Notes: a model not told the origin generated them from the sequence alone. 64,000 nucleotides of DNA from Crenobacter oryzisoli (GCF_030385785.1 NZ_JAUEDK010000014.1:27059-91058); one strand, 5' to 3'; positions 34,814 through 45,013 are shown, numbered from the stretch's first letter. Numbers and translations are program-made.

Positions 34814-36141
34814 GCAGCAAAGATCAACGGATGGTGAACGCTTTCGATCCGGCGACGTCGAGCCAGCTGCCTGCACGCGAGCAGGTGCTGATCCAGCGCC
34901 GCCAGCAGTCACTCGGCAAGGCTTATCGCCTGTTCTATGAGCACCCGGTGCATGTGACGCGCGCCGAAGGCGTGTGGCTGTACGACCCGGACGGCAAGCC
35001 CTATCTCGACGTTTACAACAATGTGGCCTCGGTGGGACACAGCCATCCGCGTGTCGTGGAAGCCATCGCACGTCAGGCCGCCACGCTCAACACCCACACT
35101 CGCTACCTGAACGAAACCATTCTGGAGTACGCCGAACGGCTGCTGGCCACTTTCCCGGCTGCAATCAGCCAGGCCATGTTCACCTGTACCGGCAGCGAGG
35201 CCAACGACCTGGCGCTGCGCCTGGCCTGGAATGTCAGTGGTGGGCGCGGGGTCATCGTCAGCAACCATGCCTATCACGGTGTCACCCACAGCGTGGCCGA
35301 ATGCTCGCCGGCCTTTGGCCCTAGCGTGCCACTTGGCCCACATGTGCGCACCGTGCCACCGCCCGATGGCTACCGCCATGGAGAAGAACCGGTGGGCGAG
35401 CGTTTTGTGCGCCACGTGCAGGCGGCCATCGAGGATTTGCAGCGCCACGGTATCCAGCCGGCCGCGCTACTGGTGGATACCCTGTTCACTAGCGATGGCG
35501 TGTTTGCCGACCCACCGGGCTATCTTGCCCGCGCGGCGGAAGCGATCCGCGCTGCCGGTGGCGTGTTCATCGCCGACGAGGTGCAGGCCGGGTTTGCCCG
35601 CTCCGGCGGCCACTACTGGGGCTTCCAGCGGCATGGGGTGGTGCCCGATATCGTTACCATGGGCAAGCCGATGGGCAATGGCCATCCGATCGCCGGCCTG
35701 GTGGCAAGGCCCGAGATTATCGATGCCTTCGGCAGCAAGGTGCGCTATTTCAACACCTTTGGTGGTAACCCGGTGTCCTGCGCTGCCGGCATGGCGGTGC
35801 TGGATGTTATCCACGACGAAGACCTGCAACAGAATGCACGCGATACCGGTGCTTATCTCAAGGCCGGTTTTGAGCGGTTGGCTGAAAAATACCCGCTGAT
35901 CGGCGACGTGAGGGGCGTAGGCTTCTTTATCGGGGTGGAAATGGTGTCGGACCGGCAGCAGAAGACCCTGGCCAGCAACGAGACCAGCCGTATCGTCAAC
36001 GCGCTGCGCGACAAACGCATCCTGATCAGCGCCACCGGCCCGGCCGGTAACGTCCTCAAGGTGCGGCCACAATTGGTGTTTGCCCAAGAGCACGCCGACA
36101 TGCTGCTCGATGCCTTGGATAACATCCTGGCGACGCTCTAG
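34810..36141 (+). CDS. class III aminotransferase-fold PLP enzyme, probable amino-alcohol-phosphate phospho-lyase
   Basis: 443 residues from the ATG at 34810 (AAAGGACA upstream; ATGA overlap with the kinase stop). Class III features: [38 protein letters not shown] (PLP phosphate), [19 protein letters not shown] (PLP aspartate) and the Schiff-base lysine in [12 protein letters not shown] (~residue 286). [10 protein letters not shown] and the kinase partner are typical of the ETNPPL/PHYKPL branch, which eliminates phosphate and ammonia rather than transaminating. A true aminotransferase cannot be excluded. Confidence 0.82.
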   Translation: MSSKDQRMVNAFDPATSSQLPAREQVLIQRRQQSLGKAYRLFYEHPVHVTRAEGVWLYDPDGKPYLDVYNNVASVGHSHPRVVEAIARQAATLNTHTRYLNETILEYAERLLATFPAAISQAMFTCTGSEANDLALRLAWNVSGGRGVIVSNHAYHGVTHSVAECSPAFGPSVPLGPHVRTVPPPDGYRHGEEPVGERFVRHVQAAIEDLQRHGIQPAALLVDTLFTSDGVFADPPGYLARAAEAIRAAGGVFIADEVQAGFARSGGHYWGFQRHGVVPDIVTMGKPMGNGHPIAGLVARPEIIDAFGSKVRYFNTFGGNPVSCAAGMAVLDVIHDEDLQQNARDTGAYLKAGFERLAEKYPLIGDVRGVGFFIGVEMVSDRQQKTLASNETSRIVNALRDKRILISATGPAGNVLKVRPQLVFAQEHADMLLDALDNILATL

Positions 36142-36269
36142 TAGTGTTGTTTAGGGGAGGGGGTGGGGGCCAGCAGGGTAGCGTGCGGAGCCGCTCCCTG
36201 TTGCCAATACTTGGGAGGTTTACCCCGAAGCGTCTTGTTTACCGTATTCAGACCTAGGCCGGGCCGTTT

Positions 36270-36295
36270 CATCGCCGGCTGTTGAGCCGGCGATG
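36270..36295. terminator. hairpin between convergent PLP-enzyme and chemoreceptor genes
   Basis: CATCGCCGGCT (36270-36280) and AGCCGGCGATG (36285-36295) form a perfect 11-bp stem with a 4-nt loop. No long T-run is present on either side, so its terminator function is probable but not certain. Confidence 0.55.
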
Positions 36296-36309
36296 TTGGC
36301 TTGGGAGGA

Positions 36310-37932
36310 TCAGCCGAGTCTGAAGAAGCTCACGGATGCTTCGAGCCGTTTTGCGGTGGCCGCGAGATTTTGCGACGTCTCGGCGACCGAGTTGACGGCC
36401 GCTGTGTTTTCCTCGGACATCTGGGCAATTGCCTCTACATTCTGCGCCAGGCTCACCGATGCCGCCTTTTGCTCTTCAAGTGCGTTGGCGATCTCGCTGA
36501 TGAGTTGAGAGACTTGGGTAGAGGCGTCCTGGACCGCTTGAATGGAGGATCGGGTTTCTTCCGACAGCGATACGACTTCGTTGACGACGGTAGTGTTGTG
36601 TTGCATGCCGGTCGCGGCATGGGTGGCGCCATTTTGGATGGATTGGATCATGCCACCAATTTCCTGAACCGAGCCGGTGGTCTTCTCTGCGAGCTTGCGC
36701 ACTTCATCCGCCACAACCGCAAACCCTCGTCCCTGTTCACCCGCTCTGGCCGCTTCAATAGCGGCATTGAGCGCCAGCAGGTTGGTTTGGTCGGCAATGT
36801 CTTTGATCACCGTTGCCAGATCGCCAATCTGCAGCACGGACTGGGACAGGGTCCCGATTTCATCGGCGGACAGATCGATCGACTCGGCCACCGTCTTGGC
36901 CTGGTGGGTCGCCGAGTTGACGTTGCCCACGCTCGTCATCGCAAGATCCCCGGCTTCGCTGACTTTGGTGTTGACCTCCTGTGCTGAGACCGACACGCGG
37001 TCAATACTCACCGATAGTTGCTCGACGGCCGCAGACGACGACGTGGTGGCATTGGCTTGGGCTTCCGTCGCGATTGCGACTTGTTTCGCGGCAGTCGACA
37101 GGTGCGCTGCCGAGTCCGTAACGACGCCGGTGGTGGTAATGACCTCCCCGATCACTTGAGACAGCTTGCTCGCCATTTGATCCAAGGCCTTCAGCAGCCG
37201 ACCCGTTTCATCCCGCGTATCTGCTTGGAGCTGGATCGACAGATTGCCTTGAGCGAGTTGATTGGCCGCGTCGACCGCACGGGTGAGCGGATGAGTAATG
37301 CTTTTCGAAATGAGGCGTCCCAGCACAAGGGCCAGGACAATGCCAATGGCACTGCTGATGAGCAGGATGGTACGGGCACGATGGGACGTGTCATGGGCCT
37401 CTTGTCCTGATTGTTGTGCCAGTTCGTCCTGACGCATCGCCAATTGCTTGACCAGCTCTTGGTAGTCCTGGGCCACTTTGGCGGTGTCGGTCAAGGCCTT
37501 CTGGGCCTCGCCGGTTTTGCCGGCCTCGCTCAACGCAATGATGTTATTTTGGATCTCGATATACGATTTCCGACTCGCTTGTATTTGTTCAAAGAGTTCT
37601 ATGGCTTTGGGGTCGACGAGCGCGGGTTTGAGCTTGTTCCAGACATCGCCGATCACGGCTCTGGAGTCTTGGATTTTTTGCTTGGCACTGGCCTTTTCCT
37701 CTGGGGTAGAGGCGAGGGCCAAGTCACGCAAGGCAACGCGAATATCGCTGATGCTGGCCTGTCCTTGCTGAAGCAGCAGAATCTTGGGAAGGCGGTTGAA
37801 AATGACGATGTCCGCCTTGTCCTGCATGACAGTCATTCCTGAGACGCTGGCGCCCACAATGGCGAGCATCAGCACAATTAGCGCGCCAAGCAAAATGGCC
37901 AGCCGCGAGCCGACATTGAGATTTTTCAACAT
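36310..37932 (-). CDS. methyl-accepting chemotaxis protein with four-helix-bundle sensor domain
   Basis: 540 residues from the ATG at 37932, preceded by AGGGA; an upstream in-frame extension of 45 codons is AT-rich and unlike a receptor. TM1 [24 protein letters not shown]; a helical periplasmic domain with 4HB-MCP look (residues ~35-190); TM2 [25 protein letters not shown]; signalling tip [38 protein letters not shown]. It ends at SFFRLG without a CheR pentapeptide. The ligand is unknown; 4HB receptors bind amino acids, aromatic acids and others. Confidence 0.92.
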   Translation of the reverse strand: MLKNLNVGSRLAILLGALIVLMLAIVGASVSGMTVMQDKADIVIFNRLPKILLLQQGQASISDIRVALRDLALASTPEEKASAKQKIQDSRAVIGDVWNKLKPALVDPKAIELFEQIQASRKSYIEIQNNIIALSEAGKTGEAQKALTDTAKVAQDYQELVKQLAMRQDELAQQSGQEAHDTSHRARTILLISSAIGIVLALVLGRLISKSITHPLTRAVDAANQLAQGNLSIQLQADTRDETGRLLKALDQMASKLSQVIGEVITTTGVVTDSAAHLSTAAKQVAIATEAQANATTSSSAAVEQLSVSIDRVSVSAQEVNTKVSEAGDLAMTSVGNVNSATHQAKTVAESIDLSADEIGTLSQSVLQIGDLATVIKDIADQTNLLALNAAIEAARAGEQGRGFAVVADEVRKLAEKTTGSVQEIGGMIQSIQNGATHAATGMQHNTTVVNEVVSLSEETRSSIQAVQDASTQVSQLISEIANALEEQKAASVSLAQNVEAIAQMSEENTAAVNSVAETSQNLAATAKRLEASVSFFRLG

Positions 37933-38054
37933 TAAGATGTCCCTATTTAGAGCAGTAATCTTTGCGTAATAATTGGTAATTAAAGCATTAGAAATGACTG
38001 GTGAATTTATTCTAATGTATTTGCAAGTAGCCTTGGGAAATGTGTTTGAAGTGA

Positions 38055-38140
38055 GGGCTGCTAACAAAATTCAGTGCAATGTCTGTGACAAGGCGCGTCG
38101 ACGCAGACAGTACAAGTAGTAGGATTTTTGTTAGCGACTC
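38055..38140. mobile_element. MITE copy C (86 bp), eroded
   Basis: GGGCTGCTAACAAAATTCAG (from 38055) and the right end GATTTTTGTTAGCGACTC (38123-38140) are inverted ends. Inside, AGGCGCG...GACGCAGACAGTAC matches the minus strand of copy B, so it lies in the opposite orientation with an internal deletion. No clean target duplication remains. Confidence 0.75.
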
Positions 38141-38266
38141 CAATGAGGCTTCTCTGGCGCCGTGCGCACACCCAAACCTCGCTTGGAAACTTGTTCAAAG
38201 GCCGTAGGCAGACTGTCCTTGGGCAGGGCTAGATGCCGACCGTCCGGCTGTTGCACTTTGAAATTA

Positions 38267-38284
38267 ACTAATTCGTTAATTAGT
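38267..38284 (+). promoter_or_regulatory. candidate TetR operator before the efflux operon
   Basis: ACTAAT and ATTAGT form an 18-bp inverted repeat (ACTAATTCGTTAATTAGT) ending 7 bp before the regulator's start. The TTAA-rich palindrome and its position are typical of autoregulated TetR genes. Confidence 0.65.
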
Positions 38285-38291
38285 CTGAACC

Positions 38292-38948
38292 ATGATCAAG
38301 CGTTCTGCTGCACCTCGCTCGCCGGGGCGCCCCGCTGCGGATCAGGCTCATCCGGACCTGCGCGAGCAGTTGCTCGACGCGGCGACCGCGCTGTTTGCCG
38401 ACGAGGGCATCGCCGCGACCACGATGGGGAAGATCGCCGCGCAGGCCGGCGTGACGCCGGCGATGGTGCATTACTACTTCACCAACCGTGATCAACTGCT
38501 CGACGCGGTGGTCGACGAGCGCGTGATGCGCATCGTTGCCTATGTCTGGGGCGGCACGGTCGGGCAGGGGGAGGCCGACGCGCTTGAGTTGGTCATCGGC
38601 CTGGTCGAGCGGCTGATCGACAGCGCCGAGCACCAACCTTGGTTGCCGCCGCTGTGGGTGCGCGAGGTGCTGAACGAGGGAGGCTTGCTGCGCGAGCGGA
38701 TGCTGTCGCGCCTGCCGTTCGACAGGTTGCAATGGCTGGCCGAACGGGTGGCGGTGGGTCAGCGTGCCGGCCAGATCAACCCGGCCATTGAACCGCGGCT
38801 GGTGTTCCTGTCGGTGCTGGGGCTGACATTGTTGCCGCTTGCCACGGCCCGAACCTGGCAGCGCGTGCCGCCATTGGCCGGCCTGGGGCGCGACGCGCTG
38901 CAACGCCATGTAGTCGCGCTGCTGATGTCGGGGCTGGCTGCCCGCTAG
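38292..38948 (+). CDS. TetR-family regulator of the efflux operon (CecR/YbiH-like)
   Basis: 218 residues. N-terminal HTH: LREQLLDAATALFADEGIAATTMGKIAAQAGVTPAMVHYYFTNRDQLLDAVVDERV, the TetR signature. The C-terminal ligand domain is divergent. It is the first gene of an operon with HlyD, ABC ATPase, ABC permease and TolC-type genes, the same order as cecR-ybhG-F-S-R in enterobacteria. It probably represses its own operon through the palindrome at 38267 until a toxic ligand binds. Confidence 0.88.
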   Translation: MIKRSAAPRSPGRPAADQAHPDLREQLLDAATALFADEGIAATTMGKIAAQAGVTPAMVHYYFTNRDQLLDAVVDERVMRIVAYVWGGTVGQGEADALELVIGLVERLIDSAEHQPWLPPLWVREVLNEGGLLRERMLSRLPFDRLQWLAERVAVGQRAGQINPAIEPRLVFLSVLGLTLLPLATARTWQRVPPLAGLGRDALQRHVVALLMSGLAAR

Positions 38949-38966
38949 CTTTTACGGAGACTGCCG

Positions 38967-39908
38967 ATGCGTTGTGTGGCTCTCTTACTCATCGCCTTGC
39001 TGGCCGGTTGCGGCGAGTCAACGCAGGCGACTTTCCAGGGCTATGTCGAGGGGGAGTTCGTTTACGTCGCGTCGTCGCAAGCGGGTCGGCTCGATAGCCT
39101 ATTGGTGCAGCGCGGGCAGCAGGTGACGGCGAAGCTGCCACTGTTTGCGCTCGAGTCGGCTAACGAGGCGGCGGCACAGCAGCAGGCGCGGCGTCAGCTC
39201 GAGGCGGCCGAGGCGCAGTTGAAGGACCTGCAGACCGGCAAGCGTCCGCCCGAGCTCGACGTGATCCATGCGCAGCTGGCACAGGCGCAAGCACAGGCCC
39301 ACAAGGCCGCACTACAGTTGGCACGCGACCGTGAGCAATACGCCGTAGGCGGCATCGCACGAGCGCAGCTTGACGATAGCCAGGCCAGCGCCGACTCGAG
39401 CGCCGCGCAGGTGCGCGAACTTCAGAGCCAGCTGATCGTCGGCAAGCTGCCCGGACGCGACGAGCAGCTGCGAGCCCAAGCCGCCCAGGTTGCTGCCGCG
39501 CGTGCTGCGCTGGCGCAGGCCGATTGGAAACTCGACCAGAAGGCGGTGATGGCGACCCGTTCCGGCAGGGTGTTCGACACAATGTATCGGCCCGGCGAAT
39601 GGGTGCCGGCCGGCAGCCCGGTGGTCCGGCTGTTGCCGCCGGAAAACATCAAGCTGCGTTTCTTCGTGCCCGAGCCGGTGCTTGGCCGGCTGGCGGTCGG
39701 CCAGGCGGTGTCGGTGCGCTGCGACGGCTGCAAGGCGGCGCTGCCGGCCAAGATTACCTATGTCGCGACTGAAGCCGAGTACACGCCGCCGGTGATCTAC
39801 AGCAACGAGAGCCGCGCCAAGCTGGTCTACCTGATCGAAGCGCACCCGGCGGTGGCCGATGCGCCGACGTTGCATCCTGGCCAGCCGGTGGAGGTAGCAC
39901 TGCAATGA
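38967..39908 (+). CDS. HlyD-family periplasmic adaptor lipoprotein (YbhG-like)
   Basis: 313 residues. N-terminal lipobox LLIALLAGC (Cys 15) predicts a lipoprotein. It has a barrel-sandwich hybrid (YVASSQAGRLDSLLVQRGQQV), a long alpha-hairpin coiled coil (residues ~65-180, rich in QAQAQAHKAALQLA-type heptads), then ATRSGRVFDTMYRPGEWVPAGSPVV. It links the ABC exporter to the outer-membrane channel. Its stop overlaps the start of the ATPase gene (ATGA). Confidence 0.88.
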   Translation: MRCVALLLIALLAGCGESTQATFQGYVEGEFVYVASSQAGRLDSLLVQRGQQVTAKLPLFALESANEAAAQQQARRQLEAAEAQLKDLQTGKRPPELDVIHAQLAQAQAQAHKAALQLARDREQYAVGGIARAQLDDSQASADSSAAQVRELQSQLIVGKLPGRDEQLRAQAAQVAAARAALAQADWKLDQKAVMATRSGRVFDTMYRPGEWVPAGSPVVRLLPPENIKLRFFVPEPVLGRLAVGQAVSVRCDGCKAALPAKITYVATEAEYTPPVIYSNESRAKLVYLIEAHPAVADAPTLHPGQPVEVALQ

Positions 39909-40870
39909 AGGACTCGGCCAATCTGTCGTACATGATCGACGTGCGCGGCCTCAACAAGCGCTTCGGCGACAAGCATGTGGTGCGCGATCTGAGCCTACAG
40001 GTCCAGCGCGGCGAAATCCTTGGCTTCCTCGGCCCGAACGGCAGCGGCAAGACCACGTCGATCCGGATGTTGTGCGGCCTGCTCACCCCCGACTCGGGCT
40101 CCGGCAGCTGTCTCGGCTACGATATCCTGAAACAGAGCGACCAGATCAAGCGCAACGTCGGTTACATGACGCAGAAGTTCTCGTATTGGGACGATCTGAC
40201 CATCCGCGAGAACCTCGACTTCGTCGCGCGCCTGTATGAGATGCCCGACCGCAAGCGGGCGGTGGACGAGGCGCTGGAAGGGTTGAGGCTGACCTCGCGG
40301 GCCCAGCAGCTGACCGGCACATTGTCCGGTGGCTGGAAGCAACGCCTTGCGCTGGCCGCCTGCATGCTGCACAAGCCGCGATTGTTGCTGCTCGACGAGC
40401 CGACCGCCGGCGTCGACCCGGCCGCACGGCGCGACTTCTGGGAGGAGCTGCACGAGCTGGCCGCACAGGGCATCACCGTGCTGGTCAGCACCCACTACAT
40501 GGACGAGGCCGAGCGCTGCCACAAGCTCGCCTATATTTCGTACGGCGCGCTGCTGGCACAAGGCACTGCCGCCGAGGTGATCGAAAGCCAGGGGTTGTCG
40601 ACCTGGGCGATTCATGGCGACGCCGATCGGCTGGTCGAACTGTCGCGTCAACTGCGCGGCCAGCCTGGTGTCGACCTGACCGTGGCGTTCGGCTCGGCGC
40701 TGCATGTCAGCGGCCGCGACGGCGCCGCGCTCGAGCGTACACTACGAGCCGTCACTCAAGGGCAGGCGCTAAGGCTGGAAGCGGAGAGGACCGGTCTTGA
40801 GCATGTGTTCATCTTTCTGATGCGCGGCTCTGCCGACAACTTCGCCGATACCCTGGGAGCCGGACGATGA
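39905..40870 (+). CDS. ABC-2 type exporter ATP-binding protein
   Basis: 321 residues. Walker [11 protein letters not shown] (~residue 45), Q-loop [20 protein letters not shown], signature [13 protein letters not shown] (~residue 140), Walker [14 protein letters not shown] and the switch histidine in [12 protein letters not shown]. It is a DrrA/CcmA-type exporter ATPase resembling one half of YbhF. It overlaps its neighbours by 4 bp at both ends, indicating translational coupling with the adaptor and permease. Confidence 0.93.
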   Translation: MKDSANLSYMIDVRGLNKRFGDKHVVRDLSLQVQRGEILGFLGPNGSGKTTSIRMLCGLLTPDSGSGSCLGYDILKQSDQIKRNVGYMTQKFSYWDDLTIRENLDFVARLYEMPDRKRAVDEALEGLRLTSRAQQLTGTLSGGWKQRLALAACMLHKPRLLLLDEPTAGVDPAARRDFWEELHELAAQGITVLVSTHYMDEAERCHKLAYISYGALLAQGTAAEVIESQGLSTWAIHGDADRLVELSRQLRGQPGVDLTVAFGSALHVSGRDGAALERTLRAVTQGQALRLEAERTGLEHVFIFLMRGSADNFADTLGAGR

Positions 40871-42006
40871 GCCGCAACGGGTTTTCGGTGGTGCGCTGGT
40901 GGAGCATCGTGCTAAAGGAGTTTCTGCAGCTTCGGCGCGACCGGGTCACTTTCGCGATGATCATCCTCATCCCGTTACTGGAACTGGCGCTGTTCGGCTT
41001 TGCGATCAATACCGACCCCAAGCACATGCCGACGGCGATCATCGCCGCCGACCAGAGCGAGTTCACCCGCAGTTATGTCGCAGCGCTGCGCAATTCGGAC
41101 TATTTCACCATTGTCGGCGAGCTGCCCGACGAGGAGGCGGGTAGGGCGGCGCTGGCGCAGGGGCAGGTGCAGTTCGTCGTCGACATCCCGGTCGACTTCA
41201 CCCGCCGGCTGCTGCGTGGCGAGAGGCCGGCGCTGTTGGTCGAGGCCGACGCGTCCGATCCGACTGCCACCGGCCTTGCGCTGGCGGCGGTGCAGCAGTT
41301 TGCCCAGTCGGTCGCCGACAAGGATCTGATTGGCCCACTCGCGGCTCTAGCGGGCGGCCAACCGGCTTTCGACGTGCAGGTGCACCGGCTTTACAACCCC
41401 GAGGGCATCACCCAGTACAACGTGGTACCCGGCCTAATGGGGGTGATTCTGACAATGACGATGGTGATGATGACGGGCCTCGCGATAACACGTGAGCACG
41501 AGCGCGGCACGATGGAGAACCTGCTCGCCACGCCGGTGCGCCCGCTGGAGGTGATCAGCGGCAAGATCATCCCCTACATCGCGATCGGCCTGGTGCAGGC
41601 GACCATCATTCTGGTGGCATCGCGCTATGTGTTCAATGTACCGTTCGCCGGCAGCGTGGCGGCAGTCTACCTCTCGGCACTACTGTTCATCGCCGCCAAT
41701 CTGACGGTGGGCATCACGCTATCTTCACTGGCCCAGAACCAGCTGCAAGGTGTGCAGCTGACGTTCTTCTATTTCCTGCCCAACATCCTGTTGTCGGGCT
41801 TCATGTTCCCGTTTCAGGGCATGCCTGGCTGGGCGCGGGCGATCGGCAGCGCGTTGCCGCTGACCTATTTCAATCGGCTGATCCGCGGCATCCTGCTCAA
41901 GGGCAACGGTTGGGCCGACCTGTGGCCGAGCGTTTGGCCGTTGATATTGTTCACCGTGGTGGTGATGACGGTGGCGGTGAAGTGTTACCGTCGAACCTTG
42001 GACTGA
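40867..42006 (+). CDS. ABC-2 type exporter permease
   Basis: 379 residues. TM1 near residues 25-45 (ITFAMIILIPLLELALFGFAINTDP), a large extracytoplasmic domain (~50-185) and five further helices near the C-terminus, including MVMMTGLAITREHERGTMENLLATPV, the ABC-2 family motif. Only one permease gene is present, where ybh-type operons carry two, so a homodimer is implied. The exporter probably moves drugs or toxic metabolites. Confidence 0.9.
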   Translation: MSRNGFSVVRWWSIVLKEFLQLRRDRVTFAMIILIPLLELALFGFAINTDPKHMPTAIIAADQSEFTRSYVAALRNSDYFTIVGELPDEEAGRAALAQGQVQFVVDIPVDFTRRLLRGERPALLVEADASDPTATGLALAAVQQFAQSVADKDLIGPLAALAGGQPAFDVQVHRLYNPEGITQYNVVPGLMGVILTMTMVMMTGLAITREHERGTMENLLATPVRPLEVISGKIIPYIAIGLVQATIILVASRYVFNVPFAGSVAAVYLSALLFIAANLTVGITLSSLAQNQLQGVQLTFFYFLPNILLSGFMFPFQGMPGWARAIGSALPLTYFNRLIRGILLKGNGWADLWPSVWPLILFTVVVMTVAVKCYRRTLD

Positions 42007-42022
42007 AGGGCGAGGGAGCGAT

Positions 42023-43477
42023 ATGCGCGTGTCCATATTGCTGGTTTCCGTCGCACTCGCCGGTTGCGCGGCAGGCCCCGATTTTACGCCGCCGGCAGGC
42101 CCCGTGACCCATAGCTATTTGCCGGGTGGCCAGCCGGGCGAAACGGTCGCCGCGGGTGGTCCGGGCGGCGTGGCGCAGCACTTCGACACGGCGGCCGACG
42201 TGCCGGATCAATGGTGGACGCTGTTCCGCTCGCCGGCCCTCGACCGCCTGGTGCGTGTTGCGCTGGCCGACAGCCCGACGTTGGCCGAAGCGCGCGCCAA
42301 GCTCGTCCAGGCACAGCAGGATTACCTCGCCGAGGCCGGTGCGACGCGCTACCCGTCCATCGACGCCGGCTTCGGCGCCTCCCGCCAAAAGATAAACACT
42401 GCCGCATTCGGCATTCCCAACGCCCCCAATACCAGTCCGTTTAATCTGTTCAATGCCAGCGTCAACGTTGGCTACACGCTCGATTTGTTCGGTGCCAACC
42501 GCCGCGCGCTCGAAGGGCTGCTCGCATTGGTCGACTACCAGCGCTACGAGTTGGAAGCGGCCCGGCTGAGCCTTTCGGCCAACGTGGTGTCCGCCGCGAT
42601 CCGCCGGGCGGCACTGCGGGAGGAGATCGTCGTCACCCAGTCGCTGTATACCGCGCAGCAGCAACAGTTCGATATCATGGCGGCGCGCTACCGCGCCGGT
42701 GGCATCGCCCGGCTCGATCTGCAGAACCAGCAGAGCCTGCTTGCACAAACCGCCGCGCAGCTGCCGCCGCTGCAGAAGCAGCTGGCGCTGGCCGACCACC
42801 AACTGGTGGTCTACCTCGGCAAGCCGCCGGCCGAGGTCGAGCTGCCCGAGCTCGACCTCGCCAGTCTGCAGCTGCCAGCCGAGCTACCGCTGACCCTGCC
42901 ATCAAGCCTGGCGAGGCAGCGCCCCGACATCCGAGCTGCCGAGGCGCTATGGCACCAGGCAAGCGCAGACGTCGGCGTTGCTACCGCCAACCTCTATCCC
43001 AAGCTCACGCTCAGTGGCAGCTTCGGTTCGGAGCGTACCCGCTCTGGTGACGTCGGCAATGGTGTCAACGTCTGGAGCCTAGGGCTCAACCTGATGCAGC
43101 CGATCTTCCACGGTGGCGAGCTGCAGGCCAAACGCCGTTCGGCCCTGGCAGCGTACGACGCTTCGGCGGCTGCCTATCAGCAAGTGGTATTGCAGGGACT
43201 ACAGCAGGTCGCCGACGCGCTCGGTGCGCTCGATCACGACGCGCGCACCCTGCAGGCCCGCGCCAACGCAGCCGATCAGGCCGACGCCAGTTACCGGATC
43301 AGCCAGCAGCAGTATCGTGCCGGTGGCATCAGTCAACTGGCGCTGCTCGATGCACAGCGCCAGCAATTGCAGACCCGGCTCGACCGGGTCCAGGCCGAAG
43401 CTGATCGCTATACCGACAGCACTGCGCTGCTGCAGGCGCTCGGTGGTGGCTGGTGGGGACGGTCGACGCCGCCGTAA
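42023..43477 (+). CDS. outer-membrane efflux lipoprotein (NodT/OprM-type)
   Basis: 484 residues. The lipobox VALAGCAAGPDFTPP (Cys 15) and GPDFTPP start are typical of NodT-family channels; QWWTLFRSPALDRLVRVALADSPTLAEARAKL and the internal repeat with RYRAGGIARLDLQNQQSLLA / QYRAGGISQLALLDAQRQQL mark the two OEP domains. It forms the trimeric exit duct for the HlyD/ABC pump. A strong terminator follows. Confidence 0.92.
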   Translation: MRVSILLVSVALAGCAAGPDFTPPAGPVTHSYLPGGQPGETVAAGGPGGVAQHFDTAADVPDQWWTLFRSPALDRLVRVALADSPTLAEARAKLVQAQQDYLAEAGATRYPSIDAGFGASRQKINTAAFGIPNAPNTSPFNLFNASVNVGYTLDLFGANRRALEGLLALVDYQRYELEAARLSLSANVVSAAIRRAALREEIVVTQSLYTAQQQQFDIMAARYRAGGIARLDLQNQQSLLAQTAAQLPPLQKQLALADHQLVVYLGKPPAEVELPELDLASLQLPAELPLTLPSSLARQRPDIRAAEALWHQASADVGVATANLYPKLTLSGSFGSERTRSGDVGNGVNVWSLGLNLMQPIFHGGELQAKRRSALAAYDASAAAYQQVVLQGLQQVADALGALDHDARTLQARANAADQADASYRISQQQYRAGGISQLALLDAQRQQLQTRLDRVQAEADRYTDSTALLQALGGGWWGRSTPP

Positions 43478-43491
43478 GCGAAGGAGGCTCT

Positions 43492-43531
43492 AAAGCCCAG
43501 CCCCTGCCATCCTGCACGGGGGAGGGCTTTG
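43492..43531 (+). terminator. terminator of the efflux operon
   Basis: AAAGCCC (43492-43498) pairs with GGGCTTT (43524-43530), with an inner CCCC/GGGG stem, after the outer-membrane channel gene. Confidence 0.8.
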
Positions 43532-43572
43532 CCGTTTTCGGACAAGGTGTCGATATGGTTAATGGTTAGAAG

Positions 43573-43884
43573 TCAGCCGTATTTCTTGACGACCGCCTCA
43601 ATGGAACTGCCAGCCTTGACCAGATCCTCGAGCACCATCACCGGGTGGAACTCGATGTTGGTATGTAGCGCGAGGAACCAGGGCTCGGCAATCGCGGGCA
43701 TTTGCGAGGCATCGGTCATCTCGAGGAACAGGAAGGCGGTTCGCTGGCCGTTGTCGTCGGTGAAATAGGCGGCTTCGGGTTTCAAGTCGTCAAGGATGGC
43801 CTGGATGGTTGAACCAAGCTTGCCGGTCTTGGCCAGGGCGTTGCCAGCGCCGACCGGGATGTTCACTTTGACTAGAAATCGCAT
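43573..43884 (-). CDS. small alpha/beta-barrel-like protein of unknown function
   Basis: 103 residues with a very strong ribosome site (GGAGGTGATCT). MRFLVKVNIPVGAGNALAKTGKLGSTIQAILDDLKPEAAYFTDDNGQRTAFLFLEMTDASQMPAIAEPWF has a beta-alpha-beta-beta-alpha-beta pattern like dimeric ferredoxin-fold (DUF3303/ABM-like) proteins. Similar small proteins are sometimes labelled 'panthothenate synthetase' without evidence. It is monocistronic; the 256 bp between it and the next gene shows nothing recognisable. Confidence 0.65.
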   Translation of the reverse strand: MRFLVKVNIPVGAGNALAKTGKLGSTIQAILDDLKPEAAYFTDDNGQRTAFLFLEMTDASQMPAIAEPWFLALHTNIEFHPVMVLEDLVKAGSSIEAVVKKYG

Positions 43885-44140
43885 AGATCACCTCCGTAAG
43901 AGACAACGGATGGGTACCGATCCAGCTGTCTTGGGAGCCATTGGCCCGAGGTGGGGGGCATGCTGCTCGTCGGCACTGCCGATACCCGGGCAGCCCGTTG
44001 CAGTGTTCTATAGCCAATCGTGAAGGGGTCGACAAGCTGGGTGGAAGCGACGGCGGTTAAACCAGTCGCGAGCGAGCTGGCTTGCGCTATCGGCCGCAAA
44101 GGCGTAAATGAAGCAGTCCGGAAAAACACAGGGAGCCACC

Positions 44141-44911
44141 ATGACCGACCGAGCCGATGCCGTTAGTGCCGCCGCGCAAATTCTCGCGGCACGCCGCCTG
44201 CGAGGGGAGCAGGGCCCGCTCTTGCCGGACGCTTGCCGCCCGGGTGATCTCGACATGGCGCTGGCGATCCAGAAAGCCGTCACCGTTCGACTCGGCGCGG
44301 GCATTGCCGGCTGGAAGTGCGGGCTGCCGGCGCCCGATCGCCTCGTTGCCGCGCCGATCTATACCGATACCGTTTGTTTGGACAGCCCATGCTCCGTGTG
44401 GGCACGTGCAGGTAGGGTGCGGGTCGAGCCAGAGCTAGCCTTCGTTTTCGGGAGCGACCTGCCGCCACGTCAAGAGCCGTACACGCCGGCCGAGGTCGAT
44501 GCGGCCATCGTCCGTACGCACCTGGCACTGGAGTTGATCGACAGCCGCTACGGCGATGCGGCCGGCGCCGGTTTCGCCGACATGCTCGCCGACAACCTGG
44601 TCAACCAGGGCCTGTATCTCGGTCCCGAAGTGGATGCGGAGCAGGCGAGGGAGGCGAGCGATATCGTGCTGCGGCTGGACTCTGCATCGCTGTCGCAGCA
44701 CTACGAGGGCCGCCACCCCAATTGTCACCCACGTGCGCCGCTGTATTGGCTGGTCGAGTTTCTTCGCGGCCGCGGGCAAGGCATTGTCGCCGGCCAGGTC
44801 GTGATTACCGGGTCCTATGCGGGGGTGATCGAGTTGCCGGTGGCGGAGGAGGTGTCGATCCGCTTTGGCGAGCTGGGCACGCTGACGGTCAGCTTCTCGG
44901 CAAGGCAATAA
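44141..44911 (+). CDS. 2-keto-4-pentenoate hydratase/FAH-family hydratase
   Basis: 256 residues from the ATG at 44141, which follows AGGGAGCC; an ATG 33 bp earlier lacks a site. MhpD/TesE-like features: LRGEQGPLLPD, GAGIAGWKCGLPAPD, RVRVEPELAFVFGSDLP (metal-ligating glutamates), ALELIDSRYGDA, WLVEFLRGRGQGIVAGQVVITGSYAGV. Family members hydrate 2-hydroxypenta-2,4-dienoate in meta-cleavage pathways or act as related decarboxylases. Here it is isolated from other meta-cleavage genes, so its substrate is uncertain. Confidence 0.82.
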   Translation: MTDRADAVSAAAQILAARRLRGEQGPLLPDACRPGDLDMALAIQKAVTVRLGAGIAGWKCGLPAPDRLVAAPIYTDTVCLDSPCSVWARAGRVRVEPELAFVFGSDLPPRQEPYTPAEVDAAIVRTHLALELIDSRYGDAAGAGFADMLADNLVNQGLYLGPEVDAEQAREASDIVLRLDSASLSQHYEGRHPNCHPRAPLYWLVEFLRGRGQGIVAGQVVITGSYAGVIELPVAEEVSIRFGELGTLTVSFSARQ

Positions 44912-44966
44912 AGCCGTCACGCGGGGGCGAACTGGCTATTGGCCATCGATTCGGGCAGCAAATAAA

Positions 44967-44987
44967 ACGCCACCGCTAGGGTGGCGT
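44967..44987 (-). terminator. terminator of the YbjN-like gene
   Basis: ACGCCACC (44967-44974) and GGTGGCGT (44980-44987) form an 8-bp stem. On the minus strand it is followed by TTTTATT, downstream of the gene at 45014. It can also serve the plus-strand hydratase. Confidence 0.8.
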
Positions 44988-45013
44988 CGCGTCGGCATGG
45001 GGCAGGCAGCGCC

